This document shows, one piece after another, positions 38,736 through 47,927 of a stretch of 64,000 bases of DNA. Every line of letters starts with the position of its first letter. The first letter of the stretch is position 1. This stretch comes from Mycobacterium adipatum (lineage in GTDB: Bacteria; Actinomycetota; Actinomycetes; Mycobacteriales; Mycobacteriaceae). The stretch spans positions 1,798,001 through 1,862,000 of the forward strand of contig NZ_CP015596.1 in the NCBI RefSeq assembly GCF_001644575.1. The letters are read 5' to 3'. The translations under genes and the position numbers were made by a program. The notes beneath the pieces are model-generated. The model made no database searches and was not told the origin of the DNA. It saw only the letters and a list, made by a program, of their open reading frames with translations.

Positions 38736-40184
38736 CTACGTGACCGCGGCGGCGACCCTGTCGCCGAGATCCTTGTCCACGTTGCGCCAGTATTCGAAGG
38801 CACGCTCCAACACCGCATCGGACACCCCGTCGGAGAGGTGACCGGCGATGTTGGAGACCAGCCGGTCGCGCGCCGCGTCGTCGAGCACCTCGCGCACCAG
38901 CGTGCCGGCCTGGCCCCAGTCGTCGTCCTCGGCGTGCAGTGAGTACGCCGAGCGCACCATGTCGCCATCGGCATGCCACAACGGCTCGCCGGTGCGTGCC
39001 GGATCGGCCTTCGGCCCGCCGTAGGAGTTCGGCGCGTACACCGGGTCGGTGACGTTGGTGACCCGCATCGCCCCGTCCTTGGAGTAGCTGTTGACCTCGG
39101 TCTTCGGGGTGTTCACCGGAATCTGGCGGTAGTTCACCCCGAGCCGGGCGCGGTGCGCGTCGGAGTAGGAGAAGTCGCGCGCCAGCAGCATCTTGTCCGG
39201 GCTCAGCCCGGTACCTGGGACCGCATTGTTCGGCTCGAACGCCGCCTGCTCCATCTCGGTGTGGTAGTCGCTGACGTTGCGATCCAGGGTCAGCCTGCCG
39301 ACATCGATCAGCGGGTAGTCGCTGTGCGGCCACACCTTCGTCAGGTCGAACGGGTTGAACCGGTAGTTCTTGGCGTCCTCGAACGGCATGATCTGCATCT
39401 TCAACGTCCAGCTGGGGAAATCGCCCCGCTCGATCGAGTCGAACAGGTCGCGCTGGTGGGCGTCACCGTCCTGGCCGGCCATCTGATCGCCCTCGTCCTG
39501 GGTGAGGAACTCGATGCCCTGATCGGACTTGAAGTGGTATTTCACCCAGAAGATCTCGCCGGCGGCGTTGATCCAGCTGTAGGTGTGGCTGGAGTAACCG
39601 TTCATGTGCCGCCAGGTGCGCGGGATCCCGCGGTCACCCATCAGCCAGGTGACCTGGTGTGCCGACTCCGGCGACAGCGTCCAGAAGTCCCACTGCATAT
39701 CGTGGTCGCGCAGGTTGTTGGCGGCCCGGCGCTTCTGCGACCGGATGAAATGCTGGAACTTCATCGGGTCGCGGATGAAGAACACCGGAGTGTTGTTGCC
39801 GACCATGTCGAAATTGCCGTCCGATGTGTAGAACTTGGTGGCGAAACCGCGCGGGTCGCGCCAGGTGTCCGGGCTGCCGCGCTCACCGGCGACGGTGGAG
39901 AACCTGGTCAGCGTCTCGGTTTTCGCCCCGGGCTGCAGGAATGCGGCCTTGGTGTAGGCGCTGACATCTGCGGTCACTTCGAAATGGCCGAAGGCGCCAC
40001 CGCCCTTGGCATGCGGCTGGCGCTCCGGGATCCGCTCGCGGTTGAAGTTCGCCATCTGCTCGATCAAATAGTGATCCTGCAGCAGGATGGGGCCGTCGGG
40101 ACCGACGGTCAGGGAATGCTCGTCGCTGTAGACCGGTATCCCGGCGTCCGTGGTGGTCGGTTTGGGCTGTGTATTCGTCACCAT
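38736..40184 (-). CDS. katA: monofunctional haem catalase
   Basis: Breaks down hydrogen peroxide. The 482 residues fit small-subunit (clade 3) catalases. The distal His is in [14 protein letters not shown], the distal Asn in [14 protein letters not shown], and the haem-ligand Tyr in [12 protein letters not shown]. No signal peptide. The ATG at 40184 follows GAGAGGAG. It converges with choD and diverges from the urc operon. Distinct from KatG; not part of the M. tuberculosis core. Confidence 0.93.
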   Translation of the reverse strand: MVTNTQPKPTTTDAGIPVYSDEHSLTVGPDGPILLQDHYLIEQMANFNRERIPERQPHAKGGGAFGHFEVTADVSAYTKAAFLQPGAKTETLTRFSTVAGERGSPDTWRDPRGFATKFYTSDGNFDMVGNNTPVFFIRDPMKFQHFIRSQKRRAANNLRDHDMQWDFWTLSPESAHQVTWLMGDRGIPRTWRHMNGYSSHTYSWINAAGEIFWVKYHFKSDQGIEFLTQDEGDQMAGQDGDAHQRDLFDSIERGDFPSWTLKMQIMPFEDAKNYRFNPFDLTKVWPHSDYPLIDVGRLTLDRNVSDYHTEMEQAAFEPNNAVPGTGLSPDKMLLARDFSYSDAHRARLGVNYRQIPVNTPKTEVNSYSKDGAMRVTNVTDPVYAPNSYGGPKADPARTGEPLWHADGDMVRSAYSLHAEDDDWGQAGTLVREVLDDAARDRLVSNIAGHLSDGVSDAVLERAFEYWRNVDKDLGDRVAAAVT

Positions 40185-40373
40185 TGCTCCTCTCGAGCGT
40201 GCGTGCGGACTGCAAGGCCGTGTACCCCGTGCTCACGGATTCGACACCTGGCGGCGAATACTGCTGTGAGACTGCGATATTCGCACACCGAGCTGGTATG
40301 TCGGGGCGCTGATACGATGCAGGTGACAATGCCGTCGCCGCAGTTGTGAGGCGTTCGTCCGAGAGGAGCCGGC
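40185..40373. promoter_or_regulatory. divergent promoter region, katA versus urc operon
   Basis: A 189-base gap. TGCGA-TAT-TCGCA at 40273-40285 is a perfect inverted repeat near the middle and could be a shared operator. TACGAT at 40313-40318 may be the -10 of urc1, with GAGAGGAG just before its start. Confidence 0.5.
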
Positions 40374-41630
40374 GTGGGAACTGGTACAGATCGCGCCGGC
40401 GCGCGCCATATCCGGCTGACCTCGCACAGCGGGGGCGCCACCGCCGCGGCGATCCAGTGGGGCGCGCCCACACCGGCCGAGCGCGGCCCGGTGGTGGGCA
40501 CCACCGGCACCCGGGCCCATCGCAATGTCATCGGCACCCACAGCGGTTCCTACGGCGTCTACCGGGCGCTGGCGGTCGCCGCCGGAGCCCTCTCCCCGCA
40601 GCACCGCGCCGACCTGACCAACACCGCGCCGACCGATGTGATCGGCCCGCACCCGCAGTGGCAGGACCCGTCGGCCATTGTCAGCCTGGACCCGTGGGGC
40701 GCCGCGGTCGCCGACGTGTTCGCCGCCGAGCTGGAGGCCGGCCAGGACATTCGCCCGACGATCGCCGTCACCAAGGCGCACGTGATGCTGCCGGAGGTTG
40801 CCCTCGCCGTGCAGCAGGGCCGGTTGCGACCGGACGGCAAGGTGCTCCTGGACAGTGGAGCCGCGGTGGTGACCAAGGTGGCCGTCGAACCGGTCTGGTA
40901 TCTGCCCGGCGTCGCCGCGCGCTTCGGCTGCACCGAATCAGCCTTGCGCCGTGCACTTTTCGAGGAGACCGGCGGGATGTACCCGGAGCTCGTCACTCGT
41001 GGTGATCTTGAGGTCTTCCTGCCACCGATCGGCGGTCAGACCGTCTACATCTTCGGTGAGCCAAGGGATCTGGCCGATCCGTCGGTGGAGCTGACCGCCC
41101 GCGTGCACGACGAGTGCAACGGCTCCGATGTGTTCGGCTCCGACATCTGCACGTGCCGGCCGTATCTGACGCACGCGATCGAGGAGTGCATCGCCGGCAC
41201 CCAGCGCGGCGGGGTCGGTCTGGTGGCCTACTCGCGTAAGGAGGGTCGCGCACTCGGTGAGGTCACCAAGTTCCTGGTCTACAACGCGCGTAAGCGCCAA
41301 GTCGGTGGTGACACCGCCGATCAGTATTTCGCGCGCACCGAATGCGTGGCCGGCGTGCAGGACATGCGCTTTCAGGAACTGATGCCCGATGTGCTGCACT
41401 GGCTGGGCGTCACCCGCATCCACCGGCTGGTGTCGATGAGCAACATGAAGTACGACGCCATCACCGGGTCCGGTATCACCGTCGGGGAACGGGTGAACAT
41501 CCCCGACGACCTCATCCCCGCCGATGCCCGCGTCGAGATCGACGCCAAGATGGCGGCCGGCTACTTCACCCCGGGGCCGGTTCCGGACGCCGAGGACCTG
41601 AAGAACACGGTGGGCCGGGGCCTGGTGTGA
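40374..41630 (+). CDS. urc1: GTP cyclohydrolase II-like protein, URC1 type
   Basis: Homologue of GTP cyclohydrolase II assigned to the URC uracil-catabolic pathway rather than riboflavin synthesis. The zinc ligands are kept (VHDECNGSDVFGSDICTC, spacing C-x10-C-x-C), but an N-terminal extension of ~200 residues is added and the HRQEGR motif reads SRKEGR. The 418-residue length and the neighbouring urc4 and upp genes separate it from RibA. The reaction is thought to act on a uridine nucleotide ring; this is from family knowledge, not shown here. The GTG at 40374 follows GAGAGGAG. Confidence 0.82.
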   Translation: MGTGTDRAGARHIRLTSHSGGATAAAIQWGAPTPAERGPVVGTTGTRAHRNVIGTHSGSYGVYRALAVAAGALSPQHRADLTNTAPTDVIGPHPQWQDPSAIVSLDPWGAAVADVFAAELEAGQDIRPTIAVTKAHVMLPEVALAVQQGRLRPDGKVLLDSGAAVVTKVAVEPVWYLPGVAARFGCTESALRRALFEETGGMYPELVTRGDLEVFLPPIGGQTVYIFGEPRDLADPSVELTARVHDECNGSDVFGSDICTCRPYLTHAIEECIAGTQRGGVGLVAYSRKEGRALGEVTKFLVYNARKRQVGGDTADQYFARTECVAGVQDMRFQELMPDVLHWLGVTRIHRLVSMSNMKYDAITGSGITVGERVNIPDDLIPADARVEIDAKMAAGYFTPGPVPDAEDLKNTVGRGLV

Positions 41631-42829
41631 GCGCCGCAGCCACCCTGCGCAGCACCGCCGAGATCCGGGCCCGTTCGCAGCACCTGTTGACCAGGGCGCG
41701 GGACGGCTCGTCGGCATGGTTCACCGTGCACGAAGACGCCATGGATGCCGCGGCCGCCGCCGTCGCCGACCTCACCGTCACCCGGTTTCCCGATCTGGTG
41801 ATCCCGTTCCACAGCCGGTGGCGCCATTTCGAGGCCGGCGGGGTGCACCGCACCCTGGCGCTCGACGGAACCGATGCCGCCGCACGCGCCCGCGCGATGA
41901 TCGACCTGACCGTCATCAGCGTGCTGCTCGACGCGGGTGCCGGCCCGCGGTGGCGTTACCGCGAAGCCGACACCGGCCTGGAACTCACCCGGTCCGAGGG
42001 CCTCGGCGTGGCCAGCTGGCACGCATTCACCGCGGGCACGTTCTCCTCGGACCCCGAGTGCCCGCTGCAGGCCGACGCCGCCGGTCTGCAGACACTGGAC
42101 CCCGAGCGGCTGGCCGCGCACCTGCAGGTGGTCCCGGACAACCCTCTGGTCGGCTTCGACGGGCGGGTCGACCTGTTGCGCCGCCTCGGCACCGCGCTCG
42201 CCGAGCAGCCCACGGTCTACGGCACCCCCGGACGGCCCGGGGGACTGTTCGATCTGCTGATCGTCGATCCCGCCGCACCGACGGTGGCGACCCACGACAT
42301 CCTGAGTGCCCTGTTGTCGTCACTGTCGCGGATCTGGCTGGCCGACAATCACATCGATGGTGAGCCGCTGGGCGACTGCTGGCGACACGACGCGGTCCCC
42401 GGGGTGGGCGCCACCGCGGGCTGGATGCCGTTCCACAAGCTGTCGCAGTGGCTGACCTATTCCTTGCTGGAACCATTCGGCTGGGCCGGTGTGCAGGTGA
42501 ATGGGCTCGACGCGCTGACCGGTCTGCCCGAGTACCGCAACGGCGGGTTGTTCCTGGACACCGGTGTGCTGCGGCTGCGTGAGGCCGGGTGGGCCGAGCG
42601 CGCATGGACACCCGCCGACGAGCTCGTGGTGGAGTGGCGCGCACTGACGGTCGCCCTGCTCGACGATCTCGCGGTGCTGGTCCGCGAGCGCCTCGGCGTC
42701 AGCGCCCAGGCGTTGCCGCTGGCCTGCGTCCTCGAGGGCGGCAGCTGGGCGGCCGGCCGGGCCCTGGCCCAGGAGTTGCGCGGCGGACTGCCGCCGCTCA
42801 CCGTGATCAGCGACGGCACCGTGTTCTGA
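41627..42829 (+). CDS. urc4: URC4/DUF1688 protein, uracil catabolism
   Basis: A 400-residue DUF1688 protein. Recognisable family segments are [40 protein letters not shown] and [26 protein letters not shown], ending in [14 protein letters not shown]. In yeast URC4 is required to use uracil as nitrogen source, with unknown chemistry. Its GTG overlaps the urc1 stop (GTGA), so the two are translated together. Confidence 0.85.
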   Translation: MSAAATLRSTAEIRARSQHLLTRARDGSSAWFTVHEDAMDAAAAAVADLTVTRFPDLVIPFHSRWRHFEAGGVHRTLALDGTDAAARARAMIDLTVISVLLDAGAGPRWRYREADTGLELTRSEGLGVASWHAFTAGTFSSDPECPLQADAAGLQTLDPERLAAHLQVVPDNPLVGFDGRVDLLRRLGTALAEQPTVYGTPGRPGGLFDLLIVDPAAPTVATHDILSALLSSLSRIWLADNHIDGEPLGDCWRHDAVPGVGATAGWMPFHKLSQWLTYSLLEPFGWAGVQVNGLDALTGLPEYRNGGLFLDTGVLRLREAGWAERAWTPADELVVEWRALTVALLDDLAVLVRERLGVSAQALPLACVLEGGSWAAGRALAQELRGGLPPLTVISDGTVF

Positions 42830-42843
42830 GGAGAGGATCTGCC

Positions 42844-43479
42844 ATGGCCCCATCGTCTGCGGTGCATGTGATCGAGCACCCGCTGGTCACTCACAAGCTG
42901 AACACCCTGCGCCGTAAAGACGTGTCCACCAACAGTTTCCGGCGCCTGGTCAGCGAGGTGTCGGCGTTGATGGCCTATGAGGTGCTGCGCGATATCCCAC
43001 TCCACGAAGAGCAGATCGAGACGCCGCTGGAGACCATGACCGCCAAGGTGATCGACGGCAAGAAGCTGGTCTTCGTATCCATCCTGCGGGCCGGTGGCGG
43101 CATTCTCGACGGCATGCTGAGCCTGGTGCCCAGCGCACGGGTCGGGCATATCGGGCTGTACCGCGACCCGAAGACCCACATCGCGGTGGAGTACTACTTC
43201 AAGGTCCCCAATGACCTGCACGAGCGCGACGTGGTGGTCGTGGACCCGATGCTGGCCACCGGCCACACCGCGATCGCCGCCATCGACCGGCTCAAGGAGC
43301 ACCAGCCGCGGTCCATCAAGTTCGTCTGCCTGCTCAGCTGCCCGGAAGGCCTGGCGGCGCTGCACGAGGCCCACCCCGACATCCCGGTGTACACCGCCGC
43401 GATCGACCGCCAGCTCGACGAACACGGCTATATCGTGCCCGGCCTCGGCGATGCCGGGGACCGGCTGTTCGGTACCTGA
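42844..43479 (+). CDS. upp: uracil phosphoribosyltransferase
   Basis: Makes UMP from uracil and PRPP. The 211 residues carry the PRPP loop [13 protein letters not shown], the [13 protein letters not shown] segment and the uracil-contacting C-terminal [16 protein letters not shown]. Within the urc operon it plays the role of yeast URC6, feeding uracil into the pathway as UMP, while also allowing salvage. It starts 14 bases after urc4 with GAGGAGAGG. Confidence 0.93.
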   Translation: MAPSSAVHVIEHPLVTHKLNTLRRKDVSTNSFRRLVSEVSALMAYEVLRDIPLHEEQIETPLETMTAKVIDGKKLVFVSILRAGGGILDGMLSLVPSARVGHIGLYRDPKTHIAVEYYFKVPNDLHERDVVVVDPMLATGHTAIAAIDRLKEHQPRSIKFVCLLSCPEGLAALHEAHPDIPVYTAAIDRQLDEHGYIVPGLGDAGDRLFGT

Positions 43480-43483
43480 CCAC

Positions 43484-43489
43484 TACACT
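43484..43489 (+). promoter_or_regulatory. -10 element of guaA, leaderless
   Basis: TACACT sits so that +1 falls at 43496-43497, the first base of the guaA GTG. It lies just after upp, so guaA can be expressed independently of the urc genes. Confidence 0.65.
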
Positions 43490-43496
43490 GTCGCAG

Positions 43497-45086
43497 GTGG
43501 AACCAGCTTCTTTAGACGCTCTTCGCGCAAGCGCGTCATCGCAGACCCGCCCCGTTCTCGTCATCGATTTCGGCGCGCAGTACGCCCAGCTGATCGCGCG
43601 CCGCGTCCGCGAGGCGCGGGTGTTCTCCGAGGTCATCCCGCACACCGCGACGGTCGAGGAGATCAAGGCCCGCGATCCGCAGGCCATCGTGCTCTCCGGC
43701 GGCCCGGCCAGCGTGTACGCCGACGGTGCGCCGAAGCTGGATCCGGCGCTGTTCGATCTGGACGTTCCGGTGTTCGGTATCTGCTACGGCTTCCAGGCCA
43801 TGGCGCAGGCACTCGGCGGGACCGTCGCGCACACCGGCACCAGCGAGTACGGCCGTACCGAATTGAATGTCACTGGCGGCCAGCTGCATTCAGACCTGCC
43901 CGAGCATCAGCCGGTGTGGATGAGCCACGGCGACGCGGTCACCGAGGCGCCCGACGGCTTCGACGTGGTGGCGGTCAGCGCGGGGGCGCCGGTGGCGGCC
44001 TTCGAGAACCGGGCCCGTCGGCTCGCCGGGGTGCAGTACCACCCCGAGGTCCTGCATTCCCCGCACGGCCAGCAGGTGCTGAGCCGCTTCCTGCACGAGT
44101 TCGCCGGGATCGGACCGGCCTGGACGCCGGCGAATATCGCCGAGCAGCTGATCGCGCAGGTCCGCGAGCAGATCGGCGACGGAGAGGCGATCTGCGGGCT
44201 GTCCGGCGGGGTGGACTCAGCGGTCGCCGCGGCGCTGGTGCAGCGGGCCATCGGAGACCGCTTGACCTGCGTGTTCGTCGATCACGGTCTGCTGCGGGCC
44301 GGGGAACGCGCCCAGGTGCAGCGTGACTTCGTCGCCGCGACCGGCGCCAAGCTGGTGACCGTCGATGTCGCCGATCGGTTCCTGGAGGCGCTGTCCGGCG
44401 TCACCAACCCGGAGGGCAAGCGCAAGATCATCGGCCGCGAGTTCATCCGCGCGTTCGAGGGAGCCGTGCGTGACCTCGTCGAGGGCGAGGGCACGGTCGA
44501 CTTCCTGGTGCAGGGCACCCTGTACCCGGATGTCGTGGAGTCCGGCGGCGGTGCGGGCACCGCGAACATCAAGAGCCACCACAATGTGGGCGGCCTGCCC
44601 GACGACCTGAAGTTCACGCTCGTCGAACCGCTGCGCCTGCTGTTCAAGGACGAGGTGCGCGCCGTCGGACGCGAACTCGGCCTGCCCGAGGAAATCGTTG
44701 GCCGCCAACCGTTCCCGGGCCCGGGGCTGGGCATCCGCATCGTCGGCGAGGTCACCGCGTCCCGGCTGGACACGCTGCGCCGCGCCGACTCGATCGCCCG
44801 CGAGGAGCTCACGTCGGCGGGGCTCGACCAGCAGATCTGGCAGTGCCCGGTGGTGTTGCTCGCCGACGTGCGCTCGGTGGGTGTGCAGGGTGACGGGCGT
44901 ACCTATGGCCACCCGATCGTGCTGCGTCCGGTGTCCAGTGAGGACGCCATGACCGCGGACTGGACACGGGTGCCCTACGAAGTGCTGGAGCGGATCTCGA
45001 CCCGGATCACCAACGAGGTACCCGAGGTCAACCGGGTGGTGCTGGACGTGACCAGCAAACCGCCCGGCACCATCGAGTGGGAGTGA
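43497..45086 (+). CDS. guaA: GMP synthase (glutamine-hydrolysing)
   Basis: Converts XMP to GMP. The 529-residue protein has an N-terminal class I glutaminase (Cys in [16 protein letters not shown], His and Glu in VQYHPEV), then an ATP pyrophosphatase ([15 protein letters not shown]) and the C-terminal XMP-binding dimerisation domain ending [19 protein letters not shown]. It completes the guaB2-guaB3-guaA set of the window. Confidence 0.95.
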   Translation: MEPASLDALRASASSQTRPVLVIDFGAQYAQLIARRVREARVFSEVIPHTATVEEIKARDPQAIVLSGGPASVYADGAPKLDPALFDLDVPVFGICYGFQAMAQALGGTVAHTGTSEYGRTELNVTGGQLHSDLPEHQPVWMSHGDAVTEAPDGFDVVAVSAGAPVAAFENRARRLAGVQYHPEVLHSPHGQQVLSRFLHEFAGIGPAWTPANIAEQLIAQVREQIGDGEAICGLSGGVDSAVAAALVQRAIGDRLTCVFVDHGLLRAGERAQVQRDFVAATGAKLVTVDVADRFLEALSGVTNPEGKRKIIGREFIRAFEGAVRDLVEGEGTVDFLVQGTLYPDVVESGGGAGTANIKSHHNVGGLPDDLKFTLVEPLRLLFKDEVRAVGRELGLPEEIVGRQPFPGPGLGIRIVGEVTASRLDTLRRADSIAREELTSAGLDQQIWQCPVVLLADVRSVGVQGDGRTYGHPIVLRPVSSEDAMTADWTRVPYEVLERISTRITNEVPEVNRVVLDVTSKPPGTIEWE

Positions 45087-45140
45087 CGATTCATCCGTTC
45101 GGGTGACAGCGTTGACGTCGCACCGGACTGATCTTGAGCC

Positions 45141-45146
45141 GATACT
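45141..45146 (+). promoter_or_regulatory. -10 element of the antigen-85-like gene, leaderless
   Basis: GATACT at 45141-45146 puts +1 at 45153, the ATG itself. Confidence 0.55.
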
Positions 45147-45152
45147 CGGCGC

Positions 45153-46133
45153 ATGACCATTCGCAAGCGCGGGGGATACGCGTGGTTGTTCGTCCTTGCT
45201 CTCTTCTCCAGTCTGCTTGTCGTGCCGCCGGTGGCGGTGGCCGAGGGGGCGCGTATCACCGGGATCGAGCATGTCAACGATCGGTGGGACAAGGTGTCGG
45301 TGTTCTCGCCGTCGATGAACAAGGTGATCGTCAACGATGTGTTCAAGGCGGGGCGTGGTGGGGCGCCGACGTTTTATCTGTTGCCGGGTATCGATGGTGG
45401 GGACAATTTGGACCCGGGTGGGATGTGGGCGCCGGGTACCAAGAGTTGGTTCGGGATGGCCGATATTGCGGGTTTCTTCGCCGATAAGAACGTCAATGTG
45501 GTCTCGCCGCTGGGTGGGCAGTTCAGTTGGTTCACCGATTGGGTGGCCGATCCGGGGAAGCAGTATCAGACGTATATGACGCGGGAGCTGCCGCCGTTGA
45601 TCGATGCCGAGTACGACACGAATGGGCGTAATGCGGTCGGTGGGTTGTCGAGCACCGGGGGGACGGCGGTCGATTATGCGGTGCAGGCGCCGGGGGTGTA
45701 TCGGGCTGTCGGTTCGTATAGCGGGTTGTTGACTCCGGCGGCCAATCCGCAGCAGGTGTCGATCACGTTGATGGGTGGTGGGGCGAGTGCGGATGCGATG
45801 TGGGGGCCGGCGGGTGGGCCGTTGTGGGTGGCGCATGATCCGTCGTTGAATGTGGCCAAGTTGCGGGGTGTGGCGGTGTATGTGGCCGCGTCGGGTTCGG
45901 GCAATGTGGGGGCGGTTGATCGGTTGCCGCCGGGGTTCGGGCCGAATATCACCGGTGGGTTGATCGAGCGGATTGTCGCTGATAGCACCCGGGTGTTCGC
46001 CGATAATGCTGCGGCTGCGGGGGTTCCGGTGACGTATGTGGTGCGCCCGGATGGTTCGCATACCTGGGGTCTGTTCGAGTCGGAGATGCAGGAGTCCTGG
46101 AACACCACGATCGGCCCCGCGCTGCGGGCGTGA
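45153..46133 (+). CDS. secreted antigen 85-like esterase / mycolyltransferase
   Basis: A 326-residue exported alpha/beta hydrolase of the antigen 85 superfamily. Signal peptide residues 1-31 (LFVLALFSSLLVVPPVAVA). The nucleophile Ser is in GGLSSTGGTA, matching GLSMAG of antigen 85, and the C-terminal His in DGSHTWGLFE. A mycolic-acid transferase or cutinase-like esterase role is likely. Its codons end in G or T far more often than in neighbouring genes, which use mostly C and G, suggesting recent acquisition or a different expression class. Confidence 0.85.
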   Translation: MTIRKRGGYAWLFVLALFSSLLVVPPVAVAEGARITGIEHVNDRWDKVSVFSPSMNKVIVNDVFKAGRGGAPTFYLLPGIDGGDNLDPGGMWAPGTKSWFGMADIAGFFADKNVNVVSPLGGQFSWFTDWVADPGKQYQTYMTRELPPLIDAEYDTNGRNAVGGLSSTGGTAVDYAVQAPGVYRAVGSYSGLLTPAANPQQVSITLMGGGASADAMWGPAGGPLWVAHDPSLNVAKLRGVAVYVAASGSGNVGAVDRLPPGFGPNITGGLIERIVADSTRVFADNAAAAGVPVTYVVRPDGSHTWGLFESEMQESWNTTIGPALRA

Positions 46134-46180
46134 CCGGCGAAACGGCCGAACACCGGCGGCTGGTCTGCTAATTTGCCGCC

Positions 46181-46990
46181 GTGGTCGATAATTCCGTGCG
46201 GAACAAAGCCATCTGCCTGGCCGCGCTGGCATTGCTGATGAGCGGCTGCTCCACCGATACCGCTGAGCCGGCCGCGCCCGGCACCAGTTCGGTTTCGGCG
46301 CAACCGCATTCGGGCTGCAGCCCGCGGGATGGGCGACCCACCGAAGTCCCGGTCCGAATCAAGGAACCGGAGCAGACGCCCGAACCGGCAGCCAAACCCG
46401 ACCCGCCCGACGGGGTCTACGGTGACCCGGATGCCGCGACCCGCTACTGGGCCGAGCAGTCCGAAGGCGACTGCGGACTGATGGCCACCCGCACGGTCAT
46501 CGGGGAGCTGACCGGCCAGGCGCCCACCGAACGCGACATCATCGATATGGCGGCCGACACCCCCAGCGAATGTAGCCCCGGCGAGCCGGTCTATGACGAA
46601 AGCGTCGACCCGACCGACGGCGGCGTCGGTCACGGCACCTGCACCACCGACCTGATGTTGCTGCTCGACCAGTTCGGCATCGAGTCCGACTACACCAATG
46701 ACGATGTGGCGGCCGACGGCGGTGTGGACACCGGCATGGATGCGCTGCTGGATTACCTGAACGACGACCGGCAGGTCATCGTGTGTGTCAACTCGCGCAT
46801 CATCTGGGACACCGAGGGGGACCGAACCAACTGTGGTCACCTGATCACCGTTGCCGCCGTGGATGTTCCGAATGACATCGTCTATCTCGGTGACAGCGGT
46901 GGTGCGGACACCCGCGGCGAGCAGGTGAGCATGGCGACCTTCGAGCAGGCCTGGGCCACCGGTGACCACGAGCTGCTCGTGACCCGCTGA
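46181..46990 (+). CDS. lipoprotein with a C39-like cysteine peptidase domain
   Basis: A 269-residue exported protein. The N-terminus has a signal and a lipobox-like LLMSGC. After a Pro-rich linker comes a papain-like fold with the Cys in EGDCGLMATRTV and the His in NCGHLITVAAVD, followed by VYLGDSG; these match C39-like peptidases that lack a bacteriocin transporter. Substrate is unknown; cell-envelope or self-protection roles are possible. GTG start at 46181. Confidence 0.68.
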   Translation: MVDNSVRNKAICLAALALLMSGCSTDTAEPAAPGTSSVSAQPHSGCSPRDGRPTEVPVRIKEPEQTPEPAAKPDPPDGVYGDPDAATRYWAEQSEGDCGLMATRTVIGELTGQAPTERDIIDMAADTPSECSPGEPVYDESVDPTDGGVGHGTCTTDLMLLLDQFGIESDYTNDDVAADGGVDTGMDALLDYLNDDRQVIVCVNSRIIWDTEGDRTNCGHLITVAAVDVPNDIVYLGDSGGADTRGEQVSMATFEQAWATGDHELLVTR

Positions 46991-46991
46991 G

Positions 46992-47900
46992 TCAGCCGCC
47001 CTGCTCGGCTTCCTTGTCGATGAGGTCGCCGAGGATCTGGCCGACCGCCGACTCGATGGTCGACTCGATCGAGAAGGCCAGCGTCGCGGACACCGCCGAG
47101 ACGGCCTGGGTGCGGAAGCGCACCAGCATGGTGAGCAGCTCGGCGATCTCGGTGTCCGCCGGCAAGGCGGCACCCGGATTGATACGGTGCAGCACCTCCT
47201 CGATCCCGGCCTGCACCAGCAGACCGCTGATCTGGTCGACCAGCGGGGCGATCTGCTCGTGCAGGCCGATGAGCTTGTCGGTGGACACCCCGTACTGGCG
47301 GATCTCGTTGAACGCCTCGATCAGCTTGGGGCGGACGACGACTGCCTCACCATCTTCGAGCTTGATGACGCCCAGGCCGACCATACGCTCGAATCCCGGG
47401 TCATCGTCGACCAGCCGTCGGGCGTCGGCCACACTCATCCGTTCGGGTTTCTCGGTCGCCCAGCTCCCGGCGATCGCGGATTCCAGCCCGAGCAGCTCAC
47501 CCACGCCCTTGCCCTGCTCCCAGGCCGAGAGCATCTCGTGCACGTGGGCGATGTTGTAGCCACGGTCCAACAGGGAGGTGATCAGTCGCAGCCGGGTCAG
47601 GTGGGTGTCGTTGAACAGCGCGATGCGGCCGACCCGCAGCGGCGGGTGCAGCAGCCCGCGGTCGCGGTAGACGCGGATGTTGCGGGTGGTGGTGCCGGCC
47701 AGCTGCGCCAGCTCGTCGATCCGGTACTCGCCGGAGGCGGCGACACCGTGCGGCTGCACCGCCGCGTCGAAGAGCTGGGTGACCGCGTTCTCGACGACGT
47801 CACGCGAGCTGCGCCGGATCTGGCGCGGAGCCCGACGCAGCCCGGTGAGAATCGTCGAGATCGCGCCGGCGGGTTGCCGGGGTGGCTTAGGCGTCCCCAT
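46992..47900 (-). CDS. MerR-family transcriptional regulator
   Basis: A 302-residue regulator. The first ~55 residues are basic and unusual; the MerR helix-turn-helix follows at ~58-125 (YRIDELAQLAGTTTRNIRVYRDRGLL, FNDTHLTRLRLITSLL). The C-terminal ~150 residues are helical and carry no metal-binding cysteines, so a small organic effector is more likely. It lies immediately downstream of the monooxygenase operon on the same strand and is a candidate regulator of it. Confidence 0.82.
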   Translation of the reverse strand: MGTPKPPRQPAGAISTILTGLRRAPRQIRRSSRDVVENAVTQLFDAAVQPHGVAASGEYRIDELAQLAGTTTRNIRVYRDRGLLHPPLRVGRIALFNDTHLTRLRLITSLLDRGYNIAHVHEMLSAWEQGKGVGELLGLESAIAGSWATEKPERMSVADARRLVDDDPGFERMVGLGVIKLEDGEAVVVRPKLIEAFNEIRQYGVSTDKLIGLHEQIAPLVDQISGLLVQAGIEEVLHRINPGAALPADTEIAELLTMLVRFRTQAVSAVSATLAFSIESTIESAVGQILGDLIDKEAEQGG

Positions 47901-47927
47901 CAGATCTCACCCATCACATCTCAGCCG

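Noticed and set aside
44217..46232. 671-codon minus-strand frame across guaA and the antigen-85-like gene
   Set aside because: Spans two unrelated plus-strand genes and has no domain; antisense artefact.
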